From contig JAQUDN010000003.1 of assembly GCA_028685665.1 (NCBI GenBank), positions 1 through 49,166 on the forward strand: DNA of 49,166 bases, written 5' to 3'. The stretch is from Burkholderiaceae bacterium. Lineage in GTDB: Bacteria; Pseudomonadota; Gammaproteobacteria; Burkholderiales; Burkholderiaceae_C. The notes below the pieces were generated by a model. The model had not been told where the DNA came from, ran no database searches, and saw only the letters and a list, made by a program, of their open reading frames with translations. The translations under genes were made by a program, and so were the position numbers. Shown here piece by piece: positions 35,725-45,716 of this stretch (the first letter of the stretch is position 1; every line of letters starts with the position of its first letter).

Positions 35725-36456
35725 TTAGCCGTGGTCTGCGGGGGCAGCGGCCGCGTGGCGCGCTGCCAGAACCTTGCCGATCACCAGCACCAGCAAGGCA
35801 CCGGTCACGCTGGCCACATAGCGCATGGCATCGGTTTGGGGCAGCTTGACCATCCACTGCAATTGCTCGGGGTCGGCCACCCAGGGGTCAGAGACCAGCA
35901 TGCCGCCCGCGATCCAGCCCAGCAACATCCCACCCAGGGTGATGATGGCGGGGAAGCGCTCCATGAGCTTGATGACCAGCTGGCTGCCCCAGACGATGAT
36001 CGGGATGGAGATGACCAGGCCCAGGGACACCAGCAGCAGCGAGTGCTCACCGGCATTCTGCGCGGCACCGGCGATCGCAATGACGTTGTCCACGCTCATC
36101 ACCAGATCGGCCACGATGATGGTCTTGATGGCAGCCAGCAGCTTGTCGCTACCCGCCACGTCGCCATGGCCGTCTTCATCGGGGGCCAGCAGCTTCACGC
36201 CAATCCAGACCAGCAGCAGCGCGCCGACAAACTTGAGGAAAGGCAAGGACAGCAGCGTCATCGCAAAGAAGATCAGGATGACGCGCAAGACGATGGCGCC
36301 TGCAGTGCCCCAGATGATGCCTTTGGTGCGTTGCGCGGGGGGGAGCTTGCGGCAGGCCAGCGCAATCACCACGGCGTTGTCGCCGCCCAGCAAGATGTCG
36401 ATGATGATGATCTGGCCCAGAGCGAGCCAGAATTCGGGTGAAGTCAGGAAATCCAT
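35725..36456 (-). CDS. TerC family integral membrane protein, likely Mn2+ exporter
   Basis: 243 aa with about seven membrane helices. TerC marks are the paired acidic membrane motifs GQIIIIDILLGGDNAVVIA and IIVADLVMSVDNVIAIAG, a short cytosolic loop with an acidic/His segment (DEDGHGD), and WGSQLVIKLM. Members such as Alx/YjbE-type proteins export manganese. An upstream yybP-ykoY riboswitch strongly supports manganese control and function. AGGA lies before ATG 36456. TerC is followed on the same strand by the small membrane protein after a hairpin. Confidence 0.92.
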   Translation of the reverse strand: MDFLTSPEFWLALGQIIIIDILLGGDNAVVIALACRKLPPAQRTKGIIWGTAGAIVLRVILIFFAMTLLSLPFLKFVGALLLVWIGVKLLAPDEDGHGDVAGSDKLLAAIKTIIVADLVMSVDNVIAIAGAAQNAGEHSLLLVSLGLVISIPIIVWGSQLVIKLMERFPAIITLGGMLLGWIAGGMLVSDPWVADPEQLQWMVKLPQTDAMRYVASVTGALLVLVIGKVLAARHAAAAPADHG

Positions 36457-36616
36457 AAATTCCTCAGTGTCAGGTGGCGAACAATGAACCCCGCACACTG
36501 TAGCGCCGAGTTCATCTGGGGTCTGGGTTGCGCGCAAGAGGGACCGAGGCACCGCCTGCCGGGCCATCGCCTGCAGGACTGTGGGGGCAGCCTTGACCAG
36601 ACCCTGCGCGGGCCCA

Positions 36617-36763
36617 TCAAAGGTCTTGCTCAGCCCCCGCACGGGAAAAGTGCGACAGGCCCGGAATGCCGGAAGCGGTGCTTCGTATTGACGACAATTC
36701 CGATACCGCGCAGCACGCCAGGCCAACCCGACTGCGCACGCGGTGGGAGCTACTCCCCCTCGA
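36617..36763 (-). ncRNA. yybP-ykoY manganese riboswitch upstream of terC
   Basis: Read on the minus strand: a P1 arm TCGAGG, the signature GGGAGTAG, a 7-bp P2 stem AGCTCCC / GGGGGCT (arms at 36745-36751 and 36632-36638), a conserved TTGTCGTCAATACG segment inside, then GAGCAAGACC and the P1 partner CCTTTGA. The paired signature loops and the terC target fit the Mn2+-sensing class (RF00080). About 160 bases separate it from the terC start and form the expression platform; divergent ggt promoter lies on its far side. Confidence 0.85.
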
Positions 36764-36925
36764 AGGCGTGATTGGACCATTGTCGAGACGGCGGCACAAG
36801 CCCCGGCCCCATTGGGGGTACTACGTACACCGCGCCAGAGACCGCACGGGCTCAGGGATTTCACCGACGGTGCGCAGGTCTGTTTTTTGCTAGGTTCTCT
36901 GTCTCATTACTCGGAGGATGTCTTC

Positions 36926-38794
36926 ATGGCCATTTCTTACCCAGGGCAGCGCCTTCCGCTGGTTTTTCTCAGTCTGGCGGCCGCGCTCGCCCTGACGGCC
37001 TGCGGGGGCAACGATGGCCCCCTGGTGCGGCAAGAACCCACCGAGCAATACATCCCCCCGGAACCCCCCTCGGGCTACACCGCCAAGTCCATCCAGTACG
37101 CCAACAAGGACATGGTGGCTGCGGCCAATCCCCTGGCGGTCAAGGCGGGCACAGACATCCTGGCCCAGGGCGGCAGCGCGATCGATGCCGCGATTGCGGT
37201 GCAGATGGTGCTGAACCTGGTCGAGCCGCAGTCCTCCGGCATCGGTGGCGGGGCCTTTTTGCTGCACTACGACAAGGGCACCTCCCAAGTGCTGGCCTAC
37301 GATGGCCGCGAAACCGCACCCCAAACCGCCACCACCCAGCTCTTCATTGGCAGCGATGGCAAACCGCTGGGCTTTCTGAATGCCGTCGATGGTGGGCTGT
37401 CGGTCGGCACGCCCGGCCTGCTGCGCATGCTGGAAGCCGCCCACAAGACCCACGGCAAGCTGGCCTGGAAAGACCTGTTCACCCCCGCGATCCAGCTCAG
37501 CGAGAACGGTTTTGCCATTTCCCAGCGCATGAGCGTGTCGATTGCCGGCTCGGCGGCCCGCATCAAGGCCCAGGGTGAACCCGGCGCCAGCTATTTTCTG
37601 AATGCCGACGGCACGGCCAAGGCCACAGGCACCCTGCTGAAAAACCCGGAATTCGCCGCCACGCTGCGCTCGATTGCCGCGGGGGGTGCCAACGCCTTCT
37701 ACCAGGGCGATATCGCGCGGGACATCGTGGCCAAAGTGCGCGCGCACCCCACCAACCCGGGCAAGCTCTCGCTCGACGACCTGGGCGGCTACACCGCCAA
37801 GGTGCGCGAACCCGTGTGCGGCATCTACCGCGTGCAATACCGCATTTGCGGCATGCCGGCGCCCAGCTCCGGCGGGCTGGCCGTGCTGCAGACGCTGGGC
37901 ATCCTGCAGAACTTTGACGTGGCGGCCCTCCAACCCAACACGCTGGACTCGGTGCACCTGGTGTCGGAAGCCTACCGCTTGGCCTATGCCGACCGCGCCT
38001 TGTATGTCGCCGACCCCGACTTCGTGGCGGTGCCGCAGGCCGGCATGATCGATGCCGGCTACCTGCAAAGCCGCGCCAAGCTCATCGACATGCAAAAATC
38101 CATCGGCACCCCCGTGGCGGGCGTGCCACCGGGCTTGGCGCAGGCCAAGGGCCAGGACAACTCACTGAACCTGCCCTCCACCAGCCACATGTCCATCGTG
38201 GATGGCACGGGCAATGCGGTATCGATGACCACCACCATCGAAAACGGCTTCGGCAGCCTGCAGATGGTGCGCGGCTTCTTGTTGAACAACCAGCTGACCG
38301 ACTTCTCCTTCACCGCCACCGACGCGGCGGGCAAGCCGATTGCCAACCGGGTCGAACCGGGCAAACGCCCCCGCAGCTCGATGGCGCCCACCCTGGTGTT
38401 CAACGCCAGCACGGGCGACCTGGAAGGGGCCATCGGCTCGCCGGGCGGCAGCGCCATCATCCAGTACACCGCCAAGAGCCTGATCGGCATGATCGACTGG
38501 AACCTGAACGTGCAGCAAGCCATCAACCTGCCCAACTTCGGCGCCCAGACCAACGCCACCACCTCGCTCGAAAAAGGCTCGGCCATCGACACCGCAGCGA
38601 TCCGCGCCGGGCTCCAGGCCCGGGGACACACCGTGGCGTCCACCGACACCTTCACCAGCGGCCTGCACGGGGTGGTCTTCAACGGCGTGCGGGCCAATGG
38701 CCTGCCCGGGCTGCTGGCACGCAACCCCGGCGCCGGAACCTATGCCGGGGGCGCCGACCCGCGCCGCGAGGGCACGGCGCAAGGCAACCCTTGA
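36926..38794 (+). CDS. ggt: Gamma-glutamyltransferase, lipoprotein form
   Basis: 622 aa. Hydrolyses or transfers the gamma-glutamyl group of glutathione. The N-terminus has a lipoprotein signal with lipobox LTAC (VFLSLAAALALTACGG), so it is membrane-anchored instead of freely periplasmic. GGT features follow: AVKAGTDILAQGGSAIDAAIA, GIGGGAFLL, DGRETAP, and the autoprocessing site at STSHMSIVDG, where Thr419 becomes the small-subunit nucleophile. GSPGGSAIIQY lies in the small subunit. SD GGAGGA precedes ATG 36926. A strong terminator follows at 38862. Confidence 0.95.
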   Translation: MAISYPGQRLPLVFLSLAAALALTACGGNDGPLVRQEPTEQYIPPEPPSGYTAKSIQYANKDMVAAANPLAVKAGTDILAQGGSAIDAAIAVQMVLNLVEPQSSGIGGGAFLLHYDKGTSQVLAYDGRETAPQTATTQLFIGSDGKPLGFLNAVDGGLSVGTPGLLRMLEAAHKTHGKLAWKDLFTPAIQLSENGFAISQRMSVSIAGSAARIKAQGEPGASYFLNADGTAKATGTLLKNPEFAATLRSIAAGGANAFYQGDIARDIVAKVRAHPTNPGKLSLDDLGGYTAKVREPVCGIYRVQYRICGMPAPSSGGLAVLQTLGILQNFDVAALQPNTLDSVHLVSEAYRLAYADRALYVADPDFVAVPQAGMIDAGYLQSRAKLIDMQKSIGTPVAGVPPGLAQAKGQDNSLNLPSTSHMSIVDGTGNAVSMTTTIENGFGSLQMVRGFLLNNQLTDFSFTATDAAGKPIANRVEPGKRPRSSMAPTLVFNASTGDLEGAIGSPGGSAIIQYTAKSLIGMIDWNLNVQQAINLPNFGAQTNATTSLEKGSAIDTAAIRAGLQARGHTVASTDTFTSGLHGVVFNGVRANGLPGLLARNPGAGTYAGGADPRREGTAQGNP

Positions 38795-38861
38795 CGCACG
38801 CCTGACAAGGGCATCCCCCGTGCCGCGGGCACGGGCTCCAGGGCTGCGGTTATCCTGCACA

Positions 38862-38900
38862 GCCTCCGGCCACCGCCTTTGCGGCCGGAGGCGTTTTTTT
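38862..38900 (+). terminator. Terminator hairpin directly before the DUF1289 gene start
   Basis: Perfect 10-bp stem GCCTCCGGCC / GGCCGGAGGC with an 11-base loop and seven T residues ending at 38900, six bases before the ATG at 38907. It suits ggt termination but leaves no room for a leader or SD on the next gene. A TATCCT -10-like hexamer at 38850 would start transcription at the stem. Confidence 0.85.
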
Positions 38901-38906
38901 GTGCCC

Positions 38907-39308
38907 ATGCCCGCGATCCATATCACCGACCTCGAATCCGCCATCAATTACTGGCGTGCACGCCATCCCTCGCCCGATGGCATCACACTGGCGCCCGAAG
39001 TCCGGGCCCTGGCCGAGGTCTACGCCCTGATGGTCCACACCCACACGGACGAGGCCGACACCCAGGGCTTCACGCCCCAGGCCCTGGCCGCCTGGCTGGC
39101 CTGGTACGACACCACCCCGGACACCCCCTGCATCGCGATCTGCTCCACGAGCCAGGGCGATGCGCAGTGCAAGGGCTGCGGGCGCAGTTTCGATGAGGTG
39201 CAGCACTGGCTGTCCCTGGACCCGTTCGCCAAACGCCAGGTCTGGCGCCGCATCACGCTGGAACGCCATGCCTGGCGCTTCAATCGCTACGCAGAACGGG
39301 CGCGATGA
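38907..39308 (+). CDS. DUF3717 and DUF1289 domain protein
   Basis: 133 aa. The N-terminal half (IHITDLESAINYWRARHPS) matches DUF3717, and the C-terminal half has the DUF1289 pattern: a cysteine cluster in CIAICSTSQGDAQCKGCGRS followed by FDEVQHWLSLD and WRRITLE. The four-Cys arrangement suggests a zinc site. No enzymatic function is known. The start falls six bases after a U-run terminator, with no SD; initiation may be leaderless or the hairpin may regulate it. Confidence 0.85.
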   Translation: MPAIHITDLESAINYWRARHPSPDGITLAPEVRALAEVYALMVHTHTDEADTQGFTPQALAAWLAWYDTTPDTPCIAICSTSQGDAQCKGCGRSFDEVQHWLSLDPFAKRQVWRRITLERHAWRFNRYAERAR

Positions 39309-39340
39309 GCCGGGCCAGGGCCGCAGAAACACAATGATTT

Positions 39341-39396
39341 ATTTTGATAGCGTAAAACGCTGTATCTACGGGCCCTAGAGGCATTTTGAGGCCGTA
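39341..39396. repeat. Dispersed palindromic repeat, copy 9
   Basis: ATTTTGATAGCG, a GCGTAAAACGC stem, and a GGGCCCTAGAGGCATTTTGAGG arm. It is the fullest match to the family consensus and lies just upstream of the nuclease gene, ending 12 bases before its start. Confidence 0.7.
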
Positions 39397-39408
39397 AACT
39401 CGCGCCCC

Positions 39409-40269
39409 ATGCCCAAGAAGAGCTCTCCCCCATCCCCCCTCGCCTCGCTGATCACCGCCTCGCGCCGGACCACGCTGTGGTTCATCGCCGCCAGCGCCCT
39501 CTCGGTACAGGGGGTCAGTTGCATTTCCAAAATCGACACCCCTGCGTCCCCGGGCCCGGCACAGGCCCGTTCCACCCATGTGGCGACGCAATTTTCTGGC
39601 TGCCGGGAGTTCTTTGCCGCCGGGGTGCCACCGCGCCTGCCACCGGCCGCGCTGCAGCGGGAGCTGTGCTATGCCTCGTTTGCGGTCTTGCACAACGGGC
39701 ACAGCAAGATTCCGGTGTTCGTCGCTGAGCGCCTGAACCGGGCCGTGATCGAGGACGCCGACGATGAAAAGCGCACCAACCGCTTCTTTGCCGATGCCCG
39801 CCTGCCCAGTGCCGAGCGCGCCACCCTGGAAGACTATGCCGGCTCCGGTTATGCCCGTGGCCACATGGCCCCCGCGGCCGACATGCCCACCGCCACCGCC
39901 ATGGCGCAGAGCTTTTCTCTGGCCAATATGGTGCCGCAGGCGCCCCGGCACAACTCCGGCATCTGGGCCAAGATCGAGCGGGATACGCGCCACTACGCGG
40001 CGCGCGCGCAGGGCGATGTCTATGTGATCACCGGGCCGGTGCTGGCAGAACCCAGCAAGGAAATCGGCCCGGGCCGCATCAAGGTGCCCAAATACCTGTT
40101 CAAGCTGGTGTACGACGCCCGCGCCGGGCGCGCCTGGGCCTATTGGCATGAAAACGCCGACAGCGCCGTCGCCAGCCCGCCGATCAGCTACGACGAACTG
40201 GTGCGCCGCACCGGGATGGAACTGCTGCCGGGGATTCCGGCCGCCGCCTCTGGCCGCCTGGCAAGCTGA
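39409..40269 (+). CDS. DNA/RNA non-specific endonuclease (NUC1 family), exported
   Basis: 286 aa. Sugar-nonspecific nuclease of the Serratia/NucA type. An N-terminal membrane or signal segment (LWFIAASALSVQGVSC, a possible lipobox before Cys) precedes the catalytic domain. The active-site motif is YARGHMAPAAD with His152; the usual Asp of DRGH is Ala here. The metal-binding Asn lies in LANMVPQAPRHNSGIWAKIE. The substrate-binding end is VYVITGPV and YLFKLVYD. There is no clear SD and the repeat element ends 12 bases upstream, so expression may be low. Confidence 0.88.
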   Translation: MPKKSSPPSPLASLITASRRTTLWFIAASALSVQGVSCISKIDTPASPGPAQARSTHVATQFSGCREFFAAGVPPRLPPAALQRELCYASFAVLHNGHSKIPVFVAERLNRAVIEDADDEKRTNRFFADARLPSAERATLEDYAGSGYARGHMAPAADMPTATAMAQSFSLANMVPQAPRHNSGIWAKIERDTRHYAARAQGDVYVITGPVLAEPSKEIGPGRIKVPKYLFKLVYDARAGRAWAYWHENADSAVASPPISYDELVRRTGMELLPGIPAAASGRLAS

Positions 40270-40343
40270 GCGCAGAAAGCTCCTTTATTCATAGCAATAA
40301 AAGCACGGCCAGAAAGGCTTGATGGCCATTCAAGGCCAGGAAC

Positions 40344-40904
40344 TCACTTCCAGCGCACGGGCTCCAGATGCACACTGCCCAGCTTGCTGCTCAAGGTCAG
40401 CGCACCTTCTTGCACCGTGGCCTGCAGCTGCATGCTGCGCTCGGCCAGGGCAGCGAGCTGCTGGGACGCCTCCGCAGGAATGCGCCAGACCTGCAATTTT
40501 TCCAGGCGCGAGAGCTTGGTCTCAATGCCTTTCCACCAGACCTCGGCGGCGTGGTGAAAGCAGTACACCAGCACCGCATCGGCCTTGCTGCAGGCCTTGG
40601 TCAGGGGCTTGTCCTCGGGCTGGCCCACCTCGATCCACAGGCGCTTGCGGCCGGTGAAGTCGGTCAGGGACACGTCCGGATCGTCGGGGTCGGACAGGCC
40701 GGCACCAAAGGCCAGGGTGCCATCGCCCTTGCACAGGTCGTTGAGCTGGTGCGCCTGGATGGCCAGCGCGGCCAGGCGAACCATCATGCGCTCGTCGGTT
40801 TCGCTGGGGTGGCGGGCCAGCGTCAGGGCGTGGTCGGCGTAGTAACCGTGGTCGATATCGGCGATCTGCAGATGCGCCTTGAAGATGGTGGATTTGATGG
40901 CCAT
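40344..40904 (-). CDS. YaeQ family protein
   Basis: 186 aa, usual family length. YaeQ proteins have a PD-(D/E)XK nuclease-like fold; the E. coli member was linked to RfaH suppression but its role is unclear. Visible motifs: MAIKSTIFKAHLQIADIDHGYY at the start (in parts KSTIFKAHLQI and DHGYYADH), LARHPSETDERMMVRL and LWIEVGQPEDKPLTKACSK with the putative catalytic Glu/Lys. ATG at 40904. Confidence 0.92.
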   Translation of the reverse strand: MAIKSTIFKAHLQIADIDHGYYADHALTLARHPSETDERMMVRLAALAIQAHQLNDLCKGDGTLAFGAGLSDPDDPDVSLTDFTGRKRLWIEVGQPEDKPLTKACSKADAVLVYCFHHAAEVWWKGIETKLSRLEKLQVWRIPAEASQQLAALAERSMQLQATVQEGALTLSSKLGSVHLEPVRWK

Positions 40905-40961
40905 AGGGGCGCGAGCATACCTGCTGGCGCGGGGCACGGCGGCCCGCGCGGGGCGCCCCAG

Positions 40962-41798
40962 TCAGGGGGCAGGCGCTTCCGCCGGCCAGGGGGGCAGCAG
41001 GCCGGCACTGGCCGGATCGGCCAGTGCCACGAAATACGGATTGAGGATGGGCCGCTGCAGCCCATAGGCCAGCGCCTGGCCATGGCGATCGACCACCGCG
41101 CCGCCGGCCTGCTCCAGGATGCACTGGCCGGCGGCCGTGTCCCATTGGCAGGTGGGTCCAAAGCGGGGGTACAGCGCGCCCAGGCCCTCGGCCATCTGGC
41201 AGAACTTCAGCGAGCTGCCCACCGGGTGCAGCACCCAGGGCCGGCCCAGCTGGTTCAGCCAGACGCCGACGGCATCCGTGCCGTGCGAGCGGCTGCCCAG
41301 CACCGGCAGCGGCTGGCCGGGATCGGGGGCCTGCACGCGCAGAGGCACCGGGCCTTGCGGCCCCTGCTTCCAGGCACCCAGGCCTTCGGCGGCGAAATAC
41401 AGCGCACCGCTGGCCGGGGCCAGCACCACGGCCGCCACCGGGCGGCCCGCGGCAATCAGCGCGATGTTCACCGTGAACTCGCCGTTGCGCTGGAGGAACT
41501 CCTTGGTGCCGTCCAGCGGATCGACCAGGAAGAAAACACCGGTCTCGGTGCTGCCGCTGCTGCGCGATTCCTCGGACCAGAGGTAGGTGGCCGGAAACGC
41601 GGCTTCCAGGCCCTGGCGGATGACCTGGTCGGCGCGCAGGTCGGCCTCGGTCAGGGCCGAGGCGTCGTCCTTGGTCCAGACCGTGAATGCACGGCCATAG
41701 ATGGCCATGATTTCGCGCCCGGCCTCCCGCGCAATCGCGCAGAGGTGGTCGAGCTGGGGCCGGTCCAGTCGCACGGGAACGGCTCCGGCCTCAGGCAT
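40962..41798 (-). CDS. cysQ: 3'(2'),5'-bisphosphate nucleotidase CysQ
   Basis: 278 aa. Inositol-monophosphatase-fold enzyme that removes the phosphate of PAP formed in sulfate assimilation. Metal-binding motifs are seen in order: WTKDDASALTEADLRAD, SEES, the signature DPLDGTKEFL and the second signature WDTAAGQCILEQAGG. The start lies one base past the purB stop (TGA-g-ATG), so the two genes are translationally coupled on the minus strand. Confidence 0.93.
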   Translation of the reverse strand: MPEAGAVPVRLDRPQLDHLCAIAREAGREIMAIYGRAFTVWTKDDASALTEADLRADQVIRQGLEAAFPATYLWSEESRSSGSTETGVFFLVDPLDGTKEFLQRNGEFTVNIALIAAGRPVAAVVLAPASGALYFAAEGLGAWKQGPQGPVPLRVQAPDPGQPLPVLGSRSHGTDAVGVWLNQLGRPWVLHPVGSSLKFCQMAEGLGALYPRFGPTCQWDTAAGQCILEQAGGAVVDRHGQALAYGLQRPILNPYFVALADPASAGLLPPWPAEAPAP

Positions 41799-41799
41799 C

Positions 41800-43929
<2,130 letters not shown>

Positions 43930-44394
43930 TCAGGTGTTCGCCCGGCGCTTGAGCCAGCGCATCAAGCGGCCCACCAGGGGCAGCTTTTCATACAACTCTT
44001 CGGCGGCATCCCAGTAGTCGCGGTGCAGGATCACCCGCCCCTGCGCATCGAGCACCAGGTGCGAGGCGCCGCGCACGGTCTGGGTCACGCCCGGATGGAA
44101 GCTTTTGAACGCAAACAGGAAGTCCCAGGTCAGAAAACACTGGTCGCCCTGCACCACGCGGCCGGTGACGACAAAGCGGGGCTGGTCGAGCGAGGCAAAC
44201 ATGTGGCGGAAGATCTGGGTGATGGCCGGGACCCCCTGCACTTCGTTGAAGGGGTCCTTGAAGACGGCCTCGGACGCATAGAAACGCCCGAGGGCCGGCA
44301 GATCGTCCGGGGACAAATGCTCGAAAAAACCCACCAGGCGGGTCACGGCGTCTTCCATGGCGGCGGGCGGCCGTCTCGGTTCGGAAAGGGGCAT
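43930..44394 (-). CDS. NTF2-like/SnoaL-type protein
   Basis: 154 aa. A cone-shaped NTF2-like fold is indicated by ALGRFYASEAVFKDPFNEVQG at the N-terminus and VILHRDYWDAAEELYEKLP at the C-terminal end, with a Trp/Phe-lined pocket (FLTWDFLFAFKSF). It ends with a basic LMRWLKRRANT tail. Function uncertain: binding of a small lipid or polyketide-like ligand, or an isomerase. It lies three bases after the SDR stop, so it is the last gene of the lipid operon. Confidence 0.85.
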   Translation of the reverse strand: MPLSEPRRPPAAMEDAVTRLVGFFEHLSPDDLPALGRFYASEAVFKDPFNEVQGVPAITQIFRHMFASLDQPRFVVTGRVVQGDQCFLTWDFLFAFKSFHPGVTQTVRGASHLVLDAQGRVILHRDYWDAAEELYEKLPLVGRLMRWLKRRANT

Positions 44395-44397
44395 GGC

Positions 44398-45180
44398 TCA
44401 AAGTCCGGTGAAGCGGCGCACCAGCGGGAAATACCACCGGTACGGCAGCAGGCGCAGCAGCTTCATGACCCGGGTGAAACGTTTGGGAAAGTGGATGTCG
44501 AAGTCGCCCCGCGCCCAGCCCTGCAGGATGGCTGCGGCCGCCTGCTCGGGTGAAATCAGCGCCGGCATGGCGAACTCATTGCCCTGGGTCAGCGGGGTGG
44601 CCACAAAGCCCGGGTTGATCACGCTCACCCCCATGCCCAGGTCGTGCAGGTCGAGGTACAGGGCCTCGCACAGATTGATCAGCGCGGCCTTGGTGGGGCC
44701 GTAGGCCAGGCTGCGGGGCAGGCCCCGAAAGCCCGCCACGCTGCTGATGAGGCTCACATGGCCGGGCCGGCCGCACTGGGCCGAGGCCACCATGGCCGGC
44801 AGCACGGCATGCAGCACAGACAAGGCACCGGTGTAATTGACCTGGGTGTGCTGCAGCATGGCGGGCAGGTCGATGTCGGTGGCGCGCATGGGGCGGTAGG
44901 TGCCGGCGCACACGCAGACCAGGTCCAGCGGCCCGGCCGCGAGCACCTGGGCAGCGGCCGCATCGACCTGGGCCTGCACGGTGATGTCCAGGGGCAGCGC
45001 CCGGCTGCCGGGATGGGCGTCGGCAAACGCCTGCAAGGCCAAAGGGCTGCGCGCCGACACCACCACCTGCGCGCCACGGGCGTGCAGGGCCGAAGCCATA
45101 GCCTGGCCAATCCCACTGGACGCACCCACCAGCCAGACGCGGCGGCCCTGCCAGTCCCGGAGCGGGGGGTTCAGGCTCAT
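44398..45180 (-). CDS. Short-chain dehydrogenase/reductase
   Basis: 260 aa. Rossmann NAD(P) site VWLVGASSGIGQAMA, the core VCVCAGTY, catalytic Ser in SLISSVAGF and the Tyr-x-x-x-Lys pair in SLAYGPTKAALINL, so the enzyme looks active. The end RFTRVMKLLRLLPYRWYFPLV is basic and hydrophobic, fit for membrane association. The start overlaps the DUF3833 gene 3' end by 4 bases. In this operon it probably reduces a lipid-derived aldehyde or ketone (inference). Confidence 0.9.
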   Translation of the reverse strand: MSLNPPLRDWQGRRVWLVGASSGIGQAMASALHARGAQVVVSARSPLALQAFADAHPGSRALPLDITVQAQVDAAAAQVLAAGPLDLVCVCAGTYRPMRATDIDLPAMLQHTQVNYTGALSVLHAVLPAMVASAQCGRPGHVSLISSVAGFRGLPRSLAYGPTKAALINLCEALYLDLHDLGMGVSVINPGFVATPLTQGNEFAMPALISPEQAAAAILQGWARGDFDIHFPKRFTRVMKLLRLLPYRWYFPLVRRFTGL

Positions 45181-45716
45181 GGCTGGCGCTTGGTGAAGGA
45201 GAGCGTGACCTCGCCCAGGCGGAAGCCGAACTTGCGCATGGTGGCGCGGTTGAGCATGACGCGCTCGTCGATGAGGTACATCCAGTCGTCCATCTGCACC
45301 TCATAGACCGTGCCATCGACCGGCAGGCTCAGCGTGTAGTTCCAGCGGAAGGCATTCCCGGCCGTCTGCCCCACGGCCTCGCCGACCACATCGTCGGCCT
45401 GGCCCGTGACGCGGCCATCGGCATGCTGGGTCAGGCGCCAGATGCGGCGCTGGGTACTGCCATCCGAGTAATGGAACACTTCATCTAGAACGCCCTGCTT
45501 GCCGGTCCAGCGGCCGTCCATCACCACGGTAAAGCGCTTGACGATCTGGCCGCTGCGGTCCTGAAAGATGCCGTGGGCGTCGATGGTGCCGTCGAAATAC
45601 CGGGCGAGGTCGAGCACGGGTTTCTCGGCCGCGTAGCCGGCCAGGTTCTGGCTGGCACAGCCGGACAGGGCGAGCGGGGTGGACAGGGCCATCCAGAGAA
45701 GAGAGCGTCGTTGCAT
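45177..45716 (-). CDS. DUF3833 family lipoprotein
   Basis: 179 aa. Twin-basic-start lipoprotein signal MQRRSLLWMALSTPLALSGC with lipobox LSGC, then DUF3833 features: FDGTIDAHGIFQDRSG, VVMDGRW, YSDGSTQRRIWRL and MYLIDERVMLNRATMRKFGF. DUF3833 is recurrent beside cfa and DUF1365 genes; its fold suggests lipid handling in the envelope. The start overlaps the MFS stop by one base (TGATG), and its end overlaps the SDR start. Confidence 0.88.
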   Translation of the reverse strand: MQRRSLLWMALSTPLALSGCASQNLAGYAAEKPVLDLARYFDGTIDAHGIFQDRSGQIVKRFTVVMDGRWTGKQGVLDEVFHYSDGSTQRRIWRLTQHADGRVTGQADDVVGEAVGQTAGNAFRWNYTLSLPVDGTVYEVQMDDWMYLIDERVMLNRATMRKFGFRLGEVTLSFTKRQP

